A stretch of 64,000 nt of DNA from Azolla caroliniana (GCA_043228905.1 JBHGNT010000015.1:1116001-1180000), one strand, 5' to 3'; positions 22,901 through 34,579 are shown, counted from the stretch's first letter. Made by a program: numbers and translations. The notes: generated by a model from the sequence alone, not told the origin.

Positions 22901-23829
22901 GACTTCCTCGTTTTTAGATGGCTCGATGGTTGGTAAGGCATTGATTTCGAAGAGAGGAATGATCGTGGGATGCTCATCTAGGAAGTCATCGACCTCCTCA
23001 TCGGCCAATCCGTCGAGCATATGGACCCCTTCCGCGTATAACGGCGAAGTGTTGAGGGCGACGGGTACTCGTTCTTCAGTGATGATTCAGACTTTTGTCT
23101 TCCCTCTTCGGAACGAGATCATGTTGCGTTGCCAATGTTGCTTGATATTCGCTATGCGCAACCATGGTCGACCTAGTAACATTGGGTAGGCACCTTGTGT
23201 CTCCAGTCGTAGCACGACGGTCGAGATCGTGAACATGTGGCCGCCGAGTGTGAAGTCGAGATGGCGGATTAAACCAATGGGGCGAACGGAGCGGGTGTCG
23301 GCCATCCGAAGCCAAAAGGGGCATGGTTCCCATTGATTCAGGCCGAGTTTGAGACACGTTGATTCGCTAATAACGTTTACGCCAGATCCGCCGTCGATGA
23401 TGCATCCGTGCAGGTCTTGTCCTTTAATGATGATTCGCACAGCTGGGTTCTGAGAATCCATGAGTGGTGGACCGATTCCTGCTTTGGTGAGGTGTACCGG
23501 TGGTGTCACGGCCGTAGTATTGGCCTGTAGTGCCGCCAAGGTGTCCCGAAATCTCGGCATGAGTGGTAGCAGTTTATGTAGGGGCAGCGAGATGCGGGAG
23601 TTGGTAAGAACATCCCATAGTTGGTTGTCCTCCGACGACGTGGATGGTGCCGGGGTTTGTGGTACTTCACTGGGCCCGTCCTTCATGTCAGTTTGCATGC
23701 GTGCGACATTATTTTTATTGGCCGTGTCGACCCATTCTTTTGCTGCCTGTCGTACTTCATCCTGGATTTGCCACTGAGTAGTCTGTGCTTTACTCCGGGT
23801 AGTGACCGTTTGAACATCGGCCATGATAC
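19903..23829 (-). pseudogene. Gypsy pol: protease, RT, RNase H, integrase
   Basis: The protease active site reads CIIDGGSGVNVIS (about 23390), a DGG variant seen in plant gypsy elements in place of DTG. RT starts after FAWSYTDMKGLDP and includes WLSPIVVVPKKNGKIRVC, then VFLDDFAVYG (the YxDD-box equivalent is FLDD, about 22120). A single-nucleotide frameshift occurs near 22210-22235. RNase H (HVFVDASN; YSTTEREAL), the integrase H2C2 finger (HQGAAGGHYAG…CRQCDLCQRLG) and the catalytic core (WGLDFVGPF; VSDQGGHFIN) follow. Premature stops are TGA 23087-23089, TAG 20560-20562 (in PYYP*ANG, where the family has Gln) and TAG 20062-20064 (in GTF*LDTL). The C-terminal frame ends at TAA 19903-19905. Confidence 0.93.
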
Positions 23830-25160
23830 TGTTTACCGCGGGTGCCTTGCCACGGTTGGTTGTCGGACATTGCGTGGCGTAGTGGCCTGGTTGGTTACAT
23901 TTAAAACATGTCACATTGGCCGAGCTGCTGGTGTCCGGTCGGTCTGTGTGTGGGAGCTGTTGTTGTTGATCCTCGGTCTCGTTTGGTGGTGGGTTGTTCC
24001 GAGGTGCGTTGGAGTTGCGCTGGTCATGTTGAGGAGCGTCCCGTCGGCGGTTGTGATTAGGTCTTCTGTTGTTGCGTGTGTTTCGCCGATCCATGCGTGA
24101 CTTCCTTCGGTCATACCGATCATCGCGATCGTCATCATATCGAGCATAATCGTCGTGCCGGTCATCGCGATAATAATCACGGCGATGATCACGTTGGTAG
24201 TCGTCGTTTCGGCGCCATCGATCCGGGGATCGCGGTTGGTCGTTATCCTGGTCGCGGTAGATATATCGCTCGTCTTGCCGAGAGTATGTATTTCGTGGCT
24301 CGATCTGGCGGACCGGTGCCGCCGTTGTACGGTTCAACATATTATATTCGCACTGCTCGACCGTGTGAGCTCAAGACTGACAGATCGGACACTGTGGTCG
24401 GTGGGGACATTCGAGGGCTAGGTGTCCTGATCCTGAACACGCAGTGCATTGGAGGGCTTGGCGAAAGCGATTGTCCTCTTGGGGAAGAGCGTTGTGCAAG
24501 GATGTCATCGAGAAGGTCGTGCCGTGCTGGTTCCGATCGAGGGCGAGAACGCGCGCTATGACTTGTTCAATAGTATGGTTGGCGAAATTTGTAAGTGCGA
24601 GAGTCGTTCGTAGAGGCTCTCGTAAACTGGATAGGAAAGTGTCTGGTATATGTTGTGCCGAGACATCATCGGCCACTTGTCTGTAGAGATCCTGGAACCG
24701 GATCGTGAACTGCGCGACCGTTTCGTGCGGTTCCTGGCATATAGAGAAGAATTGTCGTAGCAGTTCCCGTTTAGGCACCTCGCGATGAAAAGTTCAAGGA
24801 ACTTTGTGCGCACGATTTGGAAAGTGGTGACCTCTCCTATTTCGAGACGAGAGTACCATCGTGCGGCAGAGTGTGAACTCGGCAATCTTCGATGCATCGA
24901 TTTCGGCCCGTGTGAGGCGGTGCATGGAGTGGTTAGCCTGCCACGTGGATACGAAGGCACGGACGTGTGACTCCGCGTCAGGTCCTCGGCATATCGTGGG
25001 TATGGGTACGACATGATGTCGTACTGTGGTTCTTCTGGTAGCACCGGAAAAGGGTTTAGTTCCGGTTGGTTGACCTCCAGAGGGCTCGACGGGGGCACTG
25101 GTGGTGAATCCACTTGCAATCGAGTGTCCGGTGGCGAGGATTGCACTGGACAAGCCCCCG
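23830..25160 (-). pseudogene. Gypsy gag with zinc knuckles
   Basis: Capsid-like text (DAESHVRAFVSTW; SAARWYSRLEIGEVTTF; QEPHETVAQFTIRFQDLYRQ) is spread over two frames, so two compensating indels lie near 24780-24960. A Cys/His stretch (CTACSGSGHLALECPHRPQCPICQ) is followed by TGA at 24371-24373. Then come an Arg/Asp-rich, RNA-binding-like region (many RD, DR and RR pairs, about 24090-24300) and a classic CCHC knuckle CFKCNQPGHYATQC (about 23870-23910). The start codon is not certain. The frame carrying the knuckle continues into protease. Confidence 0.85.
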
Positions 25161-25183
25161 ATTGCTCGGGAAAGGATTGGTCA

Positions 25184-25275
25184 GTGACCGCCGAGTCGGA
25201 AGTTCCTTCGACTGGCTCAGGGCGTCGTAGTGACCGCCGAGTCGGAAGTTCCTTCGACTGGCTCAGGGCGTCGGG
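25184..25275. repeat. 46-bp tandem duplication in the gypsy leader/gag start
   Basis: Two adjacent copies starting GTGACCGCCGAGTCGGAAG at 25184 and 25230. 46 is not a multiple of three, so it shifts any frame crossing it. Confidence 0.9.
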
Positions 25276-25365
25276 CAGGTGGCCGAGACCTCGTGGTGCG
25301 AGAGGGCGCCGTAACGGCGGCTGGTGGTTACCTTCAACGAAGTTCGCTGTGCACTCACAGCTATA

Positions 25366-25378
25366 ACCGGGCGTGCCA
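25366..25378 (-). other. Primer-binding site of the gypsy element (tRNA not identified)
   Basis: In element orientation TGGCACGCCCGGT begins five bases after the 5' LTR. The TGG start is diagnostic of a site complementary to a tRNA CCA end, but I cannot match the remainder to a specific plant tRNA. Confidence 0.6.
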
Positions 25379-25383
25379 AATTG

Positions 25384-25837
25384 TGTTACCCGTTCCTTTG
25401 GGTGAACACCTTCGATAGATCTATGTCTATCGGTCTTCAAGGGCATGGTACGTGAAGGCTCGTACAGAGGCGTTGAGAGAGATACAAGGCTCAGAGAGAA
25501 AACACTAGCGAGGTTTTGAGAGGCGTGGCGGCATGAAACTCATAGGTATAGATCGAAACACAAACTCATGCAGCAAAATAGGCACAATTAAAATATATTA
25601 CTATGGTAGAAAAGGATTACAGAACACGGCCTATGGCCGGTGACCTTACGAGTTTATCTAATTCGAATGACTAAGTTAGTGCTTCCGCCTATAATTTTCT
25701 TCTCCCCCTTTCTGAGGTACTGCTCCTCGTTTAAATAACTTTTCCCCTAACACACAGCCGAGCCATCGGTGGCCCGTGATACTCGGACTCGGCGTTTGCT
25801 AATTTCCTAATTTTACATTTTTGTCCTTTGGACAACA
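25384..25837 (-). repeat. 5' LTR of the gypsy element
   Basis: 454 bp, same ends as 15676-16129. A TTATTTAAA-type box lies about 100 bp into the LTR in element orientation and could serve as a TATA element. Confidence 0.96.
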
Positions 25838-27379
25838 CTTATTAGAAGATGCCACTTACCGATATGGTTGAGTGGGAAAGATTGTGGTTGATCATCTTCA
25901 ACTATTTCTTCAACTTCTGTTTTCTTCTTTGTGTTGGATTCTTAATACATGAGTGACCTCCATATGTTGTTGGATTCACACTTCATCCAAAGATGGAGGG
26001 AGAAGAAATTTAGAGCTTCCGGACAGAGCCATTGAAGTACATAAGGAAGACTTAGATGCTAATGAAGCTTAGGAACTCTTTGCATGACTAGAAGTCAAAC
26101 TTTTCATCACTACTACTTACAATATGAATACAAACAAAAAGGTGGACCATTTTGGCACCAAAGTTCTCAATGAAAAAAAAAAGAACTTTGGCAAAGCGAA
26201 GAGATAACTAAGGGGCATCGTATTTGTGGATTAGATAGATTGAGACTACTTGACTAACATGGAGGTTATTGCTAAAATGAACCACATCCCAATTCTCGAG
26301 ATGAGTTTGGGATGCTTGATGCTTGGTATTGCCATGTTAAGGGAAATATGTTATATCCAAGTCAATAAACCCTAAAATTATGCATGTGATTGGGAAGCAC
26401 AACGTCATGATGAACATGTTATACATAGTTAGACGAGGAAAGTGAAGTTTTGTTGTAAGACAAAGATGTGGGTCTTGATTGTTTTAAGTCAATGTGTGTG
26501 GTTATGAATTGTGCAAGTGCTTGCTACATTCAAGGAGGATGGTTATGAAAGAGAATGGCTACATATAAGATAATCATAAGCCCAATGACTACATATGCCT
26601 CATGGTCTAAAGAGGAGGCATATAAGATTCAAAAGAATGCTCATAAGTACTCTTTGCAAGGAGGATATCTACGAGGGACACCCGAAGAAATGACTATGAG
26701 CACCACTCTCTGCAAGCCATCTCACTAATGGAATTTCGTGATAGGAAATGAGAAAGACAAAGGGGCAGTTGGGAGACATTCGCGAAGTTGAAGGAGAAAC
26801 ACTAGTGGTTGGGAATGTAGATAGAGGAGTTACGATTAGAAGATCATGTGAGGCTTGTTAATTTCACTCAAATGTATGATACAACTAACAACCTGATGGG
26901 TTAAACCCAAATTAATAACCGAGACAACATTATTTTTATCTAACAAAGCAACTCCAAAATGCTACTGTAACAAAATGAGCAAGAGAACTCATTGTTTGGG
27001 GTCACTGTTTTGCAAATTTAACCACCCAAGCTTCATCGAGGGACTAAACTACACGGTAGTGAATGACGAGGGTGCATGGATAACCAAGGCAACATGATCC
27101 ATTGATCATAGACTCACCATGCTGAAACTCAAGGATATTCCCTTGACACTCTTTTGAATCTTAATTTTTTCTTTCTCTTAAAAACTTTACAATATATGGA
27201 AAAGGGTTGTCCAAAAGATGTAATTTAAATCATTCAATCCATGTCGTCGAATTTGATGTAAAATATGAGTTCTATAACCACAATTCTCCTTGCATTTCTA
27301 TGTTATAATTACAAGTGTATAATGGGATTATTTTGTTTTACATTTCTGACCCATTGTAACTTAATGATCTAGAGCTCTT
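25838..27379. other. Intergenic, no gene seen
   Basis: Starts with the right CTTAT duplication. AT-rich with only short frames; I recognise nothing coding. Confidence 0.6.
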
Positions 27380-27603
27380 ACTTTGTCCCCTTAATCTTCA
27401 ATTTGAGTCAAATAACAATTAGGTTAAGAGCTACTTAAGCTAAACCTTAATCACTTTTGTGGATTCCATGTACTCACACCTAAACATGTCTACTCTGTAC
27501 CCTTAATCTTCAATTTGAGTCAAATAGCAATTTAAGTTAATAGCTACTTAGGCTAAACCTTAATCATTTTTGTGGCTTCCCTATACTCACACCTAAACAT
27601 GTC
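27380..27603 (+). repeat. ~112-bp tandem duplication
   Basis: 'CCCTTAATCTTCAATTTGAG' recurs at 27388 and 27500, and the following ~100 bp match closely, ending 'CACACCTAAACATGTCTA' in both copies. Confidence 0.85.
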
Positions 27604-27609
27604 TATGAC

Positions 27610-27751
27610 TCGATGGAGTTACCTCCCGTCAATATCCTTGTGTCTAGGATCCATATATGTGTATAACATATTGGTAGTGAACAAGGCAAGAGTGGTTGTC
27701 GAGCACTCTTGAGCTACTAGGTTAACTAACCTTAGTGATTAGTGCTTACAC
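27610..27751 (+). repeat. Left arm of a long imperfect inverted repeat
   Basis: Its reverse complement matches 32790-32930 ('CTCAAGAGTG.TCGACAACCACTCTT'; 'GATATTGA.GGGAGG'). The LINE is inserted at the inner end of this arm. Confidence 0.75.
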
Positions 27752-28169
27752 CTTTTTTTTCGAAAAAAATATTCTTCATTAGTAGAATTTTGCATACATG
27801 ACGAAATGATTAGGCAAAAAAACATTACAAAGGCTCTGGCCATGATGACCTATGAAAATCACAAATAAGAGTAGTGAAAGACAAAAAAGGAATGGCACGA
27901 GACATCATATATGTATTGAACATAGAACATCGTCCTCCATTCGAATGTGACCATGTCCTCCAGTTCCATAATGAGAACAATTGTACTTGTTTTCCTATCA
28001 CCTATTCTCCACCTTGCAACTCTTGTAATGTCACATGAGGTATGATGAATGATTTGTTGTAGAACGCGGTGGGCCGCCTTGGTTAGCCCACAACTATCCT
28101 CCCCCATGTCGAATCTGACCATCTCCTTCATCTCCACCACCGTCAAGAATATCCTTCTATAAAACCTCC

Positions 28170-29050
28170 AAACCATCAACACTCAGCTTTATCACAACCT
28201 CAAAAAGTATTCTTCATGTTTCCCCATCAGCCATCTCGACGGTTACCACCAAAATCCTATACCTACAACAACAAAATGAATATAGTGTCCTCATCTCCTC
28301 ATGAAAATATGTTTCAACCCCCACACCATCATCGCTCATCCTTATCAAAAACATAAAATTTGCTTCATTCAATCCACATCAACCATCTCGCCGATTACCA
28401 CCAAAATCCTGTACAAACAACATCAAAATAAGTCAAAAACAATTCCTCATCTCATCATGATATGCTTCACCCCCCACACCATCATCACTCATCCTGGTAA
28501 AAAACTGACAATCTGCTTCATTCACTCCACATAAACCATCTCATTGTTGTTGATTATCACCAAAATCTTGTACCTACAAAAAACAAAATGAATTTACTCT
28601 CTACCTTTCCTCATGGAAATATGCTTCAACCCTTGACACCATCATCACTCATCCTTATCAAAAACATAAAATCTGCTTCATTCAGTCCACGTAAACCATC
28701 TCGCTGATTACCACCAAAATCTTGTACAAACAACAACAACATGAGTCTAAAAAGTTTCCTCATCTCCCCATGGTAATATACTTCGGCCCCCACACCATCA
28801 TCACTCATCCTGATAAAAAACAAAAAATTTGTTTCATCAAGTCCACATAAACCATATCGTTGTTGCCGATTATCACCAAAATCTTGTACCTACAAAAACA
28901 ACATGAGTCTACTCTCTAAATCTCCTCATGAAAATATGCTTCAACCCCGACACCATCATCACTCATCCTTATCGAAAATAGAGAATATGCTTCATTATTC
29001 GCATCAACCATTGCGGCAATTACCGCCAAAATCTTACTTACATCAATAGA
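28170..29050. repeat. ~157-bp tandem repeat in the LINE 3' region
   Basis: 'CACCATCATC(A/G)CTCATCC' recurs at 28323, 28477, 28637, 28793 and 28951 (steps 154-160). Each is followed by 'CTTCATTCA…CCACATAAACCATCTC' and '…ACCACCAAAATCTTGTAC'. Five units, about 80-90% alike by eye. Confidence 0.9.
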
Positions 29051-29559
29051 CCATTCCAATATGCCGCAACCACCTCCTCCATCTTAACTCATGTTGTTTG
29101 CACTAAGAACGGCATAAGTGGAGGGAACAATCAACAAGGTGGAACGTAGTTCCACTTAACATTAGCACCTGCATCCAACATGATAGGAATAGATGACCAA
29201 ACTCGTCGAATTCTCCTTCTTTTCTAATTAGCTTTATTTTCATAACCCTTATAACTATCATAATCACCTTTAACTGCATGTACCAATAAGTCCCAAAAAG
29301 ACTTAACCTAATCCACAACATGAGTGTTTTCATCATTGTATAGCTTGGAACACCTAGCTTTCCAAAGAACCCATAAAGCCAAAGAGGAGACAATCTGCCA
29401 AACATAACTTTGCGAGAAAAGCTTGATTCCCTGCGAGGAACTTGAAGTAGGGTACACCTAAAAACTTCTCACATGTGAAGTCAAGGAAGAATGATGATAA
29501 TGATAAATGATAATTTGTTGATCCTACATTCCCCAGAAGACTACACCCCACGTGAAAAT

Positions 29560-31580
29560 AGTTGACCTATACTTATGACCTAGAAGCCTAAGAATTTGAA
29601 ACCAAAAATGTTTAGCGGCAACACATTCCCAAAATATATGATGTTATGTCTCAGATGCAGACCCACACATAACACATGAATGATCAGGCATTGATCCCCT
29701 TAGTAATTCTCCTACTGGCAATGTGTAATGAATCATCAACCATAAAAAATGCAATACCTTGTTCATACACTTAATCGACCAAAATTGTTTCCAAAACATC
29801 ACCATATGAGAAGATGCCACATTACCTTCCTCCCAATACTTCTTTCTAGCAAGTACTGACTCAATCAGATTCAACATAAAGTTTCTACCAAAAGCCACAA
29901 AATATGTGAAGAATGGAACTTAGGACCTTCGTTTTCAAAGTGTCAAACATGGATAGGTTCCGACCATAACTAAATGAACCCCACTGCAGATCAACAATTG
30001 GCCTAGAGTGTAAAACCCAACTATGAGACGATTAGTTGGAAATTAATGGATTAGGATCGATAAATATATTTTTATCTAATCTAGCAATTACTTGCACTAG
30101 CAACGAATTTGTTGACGACATAATTGGAGACTCCTCCACTAATATCAACCTACCATTGTCCAGAACTTCATAAAAATAGAGGCTTCCATTTTGATGATAT
30201 AAGCGAACTCTTATAAGTATATTAAGTGTCGAAAACATATCGTACCAACTCTGAAAATGATCAAACTACAAAGCTGGCACAGTGACATGATACACCATGC
30301 ACCATTTTGAGAACATAATTTTTGCCCCTCTTAAGTTAGATAACATATTCCTTTGGCCTTGTGTTGAAGTCTGTAGAAACTTTAACCAATTCGCAACCGT
30401 ATGGGTTGGACCATTGTCCATTGCAACCCAAGATAACCTAGGGCGTAGACCCAAAACACATGCAACTTCATCAATAAATAAAGGATTCCATATCAATGGT
30501 TGATGCATGAATTGATGATAACTTTTCAGTGGCAAGAAAACAAGTGTTTGCCGAAGACTTTCCCATGCCTAGAAAAATCCATTAAAGAAGTTGTGGACTT
30601 AGGTAATGGAAAATCTGAATTAAAGAACCGTCTAAGAAGATCATTCCATTGACCACCTATTGACGAGTTAACCTTATGTGAGTGCTAAATCCATAACTTT
30701 TTCCATAACTCCTCTCCTGGCAATAAACTCCTAACAACATGTTTAGCGAGTAATGCTTTAGTTTGCATGAAGAGAACAATCAAACCTAAACCTCCTTTAT
30801 GTTTAGGTTGTATAAGAACCAACCAAGCTACCTTTGCTATAGGATTGTCTGAAATAATGTTCCCCCAAATAAAATTACGTACTAAACGTTGAACTTTAAG
30901 CATTACTGACTTAGAAAACAGCCATGTAGATGTTATATACCAAATCGAGAACAAAAGCACCAAATTAACAATTATGCGTCCTGCTAAGGATAGCTTCTCC
31001 TTATTCCAGTATATTAGCTTATTCCTTAATCTTAACAATAAGGGCACAATCATATCTTCTGCTTCAGATACTAGTAAAAATAGAAAAGGAGCAAGTGGAC
31101 GTCCCAGCCATACTGATCTTGAAATACAGAACCGCCTACCAACATCCCCTGCGAATAAAAGAGAACTATATGCATTATGATATAATGTTAATACTCCTCG
31201 TATCCATATTTTTGGAAAACCCATCTTGAGCAATGTGCCTTCCATAAAATCCTAGTCTTCTCTGTCATAAGCTTTTTTAAAATCAAGAAATAACACTACC
31301 AGATCTTGCTTATGCAATTTAGCAAAGGCCACCATTTCCTAAAAAAGAATAATATTATAAAAAATACTTCGCTCTTGCATAAAACCAGTATGGGAATCAT
31401 GAATCAACTTAGAAAACCATCTAGTTATCGTTTTTGCTAATATATTATAAATAACATTCAACAAGGTAATTGGTCTCCAATTACGAAGCTCTTCTAACTA
31501 CCCACTGGTTTTAGGAATCATATAAATTAAATCCGCCTTCCATTCTTGTGGCATATTTCCCGAGTCTAAAATCTATTGAT
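29560..31580 (-). pseudogene. LINE ORF2 relic: reverse transcriptase and zf-RVT
   Basis: Minus-strand reading gives RT motifs in order: RNWRPITLLNVIYNILAK and HTGFMQERSIFYNIIL (about 31500-31360), VVLFLDFKKAYDR (about 31300), then the RT thumb region (GRIIVNLVLLFSIWYITSTW, about 30960). A zf-RVT module follows (MNKVLHFLWLMIHYTLPVGE; CVMCGSASET, about 29780-29640). Several stops and frameshifts are present (for example in EDW at about 31247). The YADD-box segment is deleted between about 31100 and 31050. It is the expected order for plant L1 ORF2. Confidence 0.88.
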
Positions 31581-31622
31581 AATATGTTGATTAGTGCTTA
31601 CACTTACTCTTCTTCTTTTTTT

Positions 31623-31624
<2 letters not shown>

Positions 31625-31656
<32 letters not shown>
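31625..31656 (+). repeat. (CT)n microsatellite
   Basis: About 16 CT repeats just right of the LINE's right target-site duplication. Confidence 0.95.
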
Positions 31657-31659
<3 letters not shown>

Positions 31660-31904
31660 CGTAAGTACCTTACCCTCGTGGTAAGTTGTTACACTACAAG
31701 CACTATGTCTTGTAGTTGTTACACCACACAAGAGTAGAGAGATTAGGGCTTGTCTTAACTAGCTCTTAACCCTAATCGCCCTTAGCTCTAATAGAAGATT
31801 ACAAAGATAGAGTGAAAGCTCTTAATACACTAATAGAAAGGAGAAAAGCTATTATTCGAGAAGAGCTACAAAAGACACCAAAGGGTGGCTTTTATAGTTG
31901 TTAC

Positions 31905-32154
31905 TGTTGGGAAATCGGTCCCTCCGGATGGGATCTGGTTATGAATGAAGAGGACCCGGTGAGAACCGGAAGAGATCCGGAAACCAGATCGGTTGGACCC
32001 GATGAGAACCGGAAGAGAAGACATATTTGTAAATATGTTTTGAGTAAGCCTATTGAGGGTATATTTGTAAATAGCCCTAAGTTCATATAAGTATAAATAT
32101 GACTTAGGGCAATCACTCTGTAGGGTTGTCATATTGTTGTTGTTGTAATTGTTG

Positions 32155-32220
<66 letters not shown>

Positions 32221-32500
32221 AAGATACAAAATGATTTCTGTTGTAACCGCCTGTTGGCGAAGATACAGAGCTCGAGGTCATTGCCTCTGAGTCTTTGATT
32301 GTACCTTTCTCATATAGTGATAGTTTGGAGTCTGTGGGTTCCCGTGGTTTTTCCCTATTAGGGTTTTCCACGTAAACATATTGTGTACTTTCTTTTGGTG
32401 TATGAGTATTCATCTCTATTCCCATTTCTATGTTTGATCCTTAAACGAAGTGATCTAAGATTTGGTTGTGGCCGAGCAATTTTCCGCGCTATTCTCTACA
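31905..32500 (+). mobile_element. Probable solo copia LTR
   Basis: Starts TGTTGGGAAATC and ends CTCTACA. Flanks are GTTAC (31900-31904) and ATTAC (32501-32505), four of five bases matching. Inside are a TATAAATATGAC box (about 32092), a long (GA)n (32157-32217) and the phrase GGGTTTTCCACGTAAA, a recurrent motif near the 3' part of plant copia LTRs. No primer site follows, as expected for a solo LTR. Confidence 0.65.
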
Positions 32501-32751
32501 ATTACAAGGTTGGTGGGTTCCTTTCACACTAGGTTGCCCTCCTATTTGAGTTTCCTCTATCTCCTTTTCCTATAGTTTTGTTGAGCCATGTGTCCCTTGT
32601 TGGTGCCTTTGTCTCCATAACCAATGTCTCGGATGTCAGATACTTAACATTACTCTACCCTTGTATGGTGCTAAATACTCTTTTGTAATAAGAAATGTGT
32701 TCATTAACTGTTATTCTTATTAAGTGTGTATTGTTAACCAACATCTTCTAC

Positions 32752-32753
<2 letters not shown>

Positions 32754-32799
<46 letters not shown>
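32754..32799 (+). repeat. (GA)n microsatellite
   Basis: About 23 GA repeats, ending at the start of the right inverted-repeat arm. Confidence 0.95.
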
Positions 32800-32801
<2 letters not shown>

Positions 32802-32930
32802 ATCATTGATCATTAGGGTTAGTCAAGCTAGTGGCTCAAGAGTGATCGACAACCACTCTTCCCGGTTCGCTACCAATAACGAATACACCAATCTGGATCT
32901 TTGGACCAATGATATTGATGGGAGGCCTAA
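32790..32930 (-). repeat. Right arm of the long imperfect inverted repeat
   Basis: Reverse-complementary to 27610-27751 with scattered mismatches and small indels. Similarity decays beyond 'GGGAGG…AACTCCAT'. Confidence 0.75.
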
Positions 32931-32999
32931 CTCCATTTATTTGTAGATGTTTTCCGGTGTTAAGCACTTGGAAACCACACATTATAGTTGTAATCTCCT

Positions 33000-34570
33000 T
33001 GTAATTCAATAACAAATATCTTTCCCTCAGAGTGAAATCCTCTTGAGGCTCTCCATGAGACAACGCGCATCATTCTCTCGTGGAATCTATAGAGATATTC
33101 TCTTGTTAATGGCCGAATGAGTCACTCACTAGCCCTCCACTTGAGGCCGCATTACTCAAAATCGTTACTATGATGACATGATTGCCTCATTCCATTAAGA
33201 AATCCACATTTGCGAAAACAAAATTTCCTCCCCTCTCCCATATAGGCTAGACACAAAAGAAGCCCTTATAAAGGTTCTCCATGAAAGATCACATTTGTTC
33301 TCTTGTAGAACCTATGAAGTGAATCTTCTATGAAGGCATGAGAGAGCCTCCTCAACATTGAAAGTACATGCTTCTTGAATTTAGGATCAACATCAAATCT
33401 GAGGATTTGCAATACCTAATTTATTTTATCCACTTCACACCTTAAGTAAAATCAAGACAATATACATATACATTACCCCTTTCTTTTGAATTCATTTTGT
33501 TGCTAAACTACACTCCTAAGTTCATTATATACCCATAAGGCATTGGTAATCCCACTCAACATTATACACCCATATGTAGATTTCCGTGACAATGTGACAT
33601 TGTGGTTGACATGTGTTGTCTCCAATAGTTGTGGTCAACTTCAATCGACAATTATGTGGAAACAATTAAGGATCTAATCCTATGGCAAAGAGAAGAGAGG
33701 ATGCAAGCTTCTTTCTTATTTAGGTGGTACTTGTCTTAGTAGGACACTTAATGATATTGTAGTTGAAGGAACTCAACTCACACAAGATTGCAGACTCATA
33801 ACTAACACCTAATTAATAATGTGGTGAGACAACCACTATACACAATATGACAATTACGCACTCAATCATCTCTTCATTCTTTACATTTATATATGGGCTC
33901 TTATCGCCTAGTGCAACATGTAATCATTGCTTGCCCACAAAGGTAAATGGTTGTCCTCTAGAAATTCCCATGTAATTACTAATTGGATCCTTACATGATG
34001 CTTACTGTTGGGCATTACTTCATTGTTTTTATCATTACATGTCTTCCTATATTTTACATGTCCTTTGCAAAATGACCAATAACACACGTGATGTATGTGA
34101 TAAATTCATTGGCCAGATGCTTTACTTTAAGTGTTCTATTTTATCATAGACATCTCCATATCCATTAAATTTGTGGTCTAGTTTGCTTGTCAATGTTCTA
34201 GTACTTTCCTACACATTTGACAAAAAATATATTCTAAAATGCCATGAATTAATTTTGCATAGTTAGGTAGGTAGGATGGCCATGCGATTAAAGTTAATCA
34301 TGTCACATGTGATTAAGGAACAAATTTTAATTTCTAAGTATTAAAGTTTTTTGATAGTTAGTTATTAAAAAGTTCTAGAAAAAAGAAAACAATAGGATAC
34401 TTTACTAAGCCTAAACATGTTGGCATATCACATGGTTGATACCATCGAGCTAACTTTGATGTCCACTTTTTTGCCTTATTTTCTCCAACATTGTTGTCGG
34501 CCTCATTGTTGCTTTGAGAATGGATGAATTCACATATAAATGGCGCCAAAAATATTGTGGAAAAGTTGTC
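33000..34570. other. Intergenic, no gene seen
   Basis: AT-rich, short frames only, no recognised motif. Confidence 0.6.
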
Positions 34571-34579
34571 TCAGACTGC

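Larger units (their letters stand above)
15676..25837 (-). mobile_element. Full-length Ty3/gypsy retrotransposon with third ORF
   Basis: 10,162 bp between two 454-bp LTRs (15676-16129 and 25384-25837), flanked by perfect CTTAT duplications (15671-15675 and 25838-25842). Coding runs on the minus strand: gag, protease, RT, RNase H, integrase (ending 19903), then a large additional sense ORF before the 3' LTR. RT before integrase makes it Ty3/gypsy. The internal region is visibly GC-richer than the flanks. Twelve differences between the LTRs, eleven of them transitions, point to a recent insertion. Frameshifts and premature stops make it non-autonomous now. Confidence 0.96.
27752..31587 (-). mobile_element. 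5'-truncated L1-type LINE with 16-bp TSD
   Basis: The 16-mer TGATTAGTGCTTACAC occurs at 27736-27751 and 31588-31603 and brackets the insert exactly. The 3' end (left, minus-strand sense) carries a short poly(A), seen as eight T at 27753-27760. RT and zf-RVT coding relics lie within in minus orientation. The perfect long duplication and A-tail are hallmarks of target-primed reverse transcription. The 5' end is truncated: endonuclease and the N-terminal RT are missing. Confidence 0.92.

Noticed and set aside
23460-25418. Plus-strand frames opposite gag
   Set aside because: They mirror Arg/Asp-rich gag codons and gag frames on the minus strand, with no recognised domain.
28301-28534. Plus-strand frame in the 157-bp repeats
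   Set aside because: Low-complexity His/Pro/Ile text that is a by-product of the tandem repeat in the LINE 3' region.
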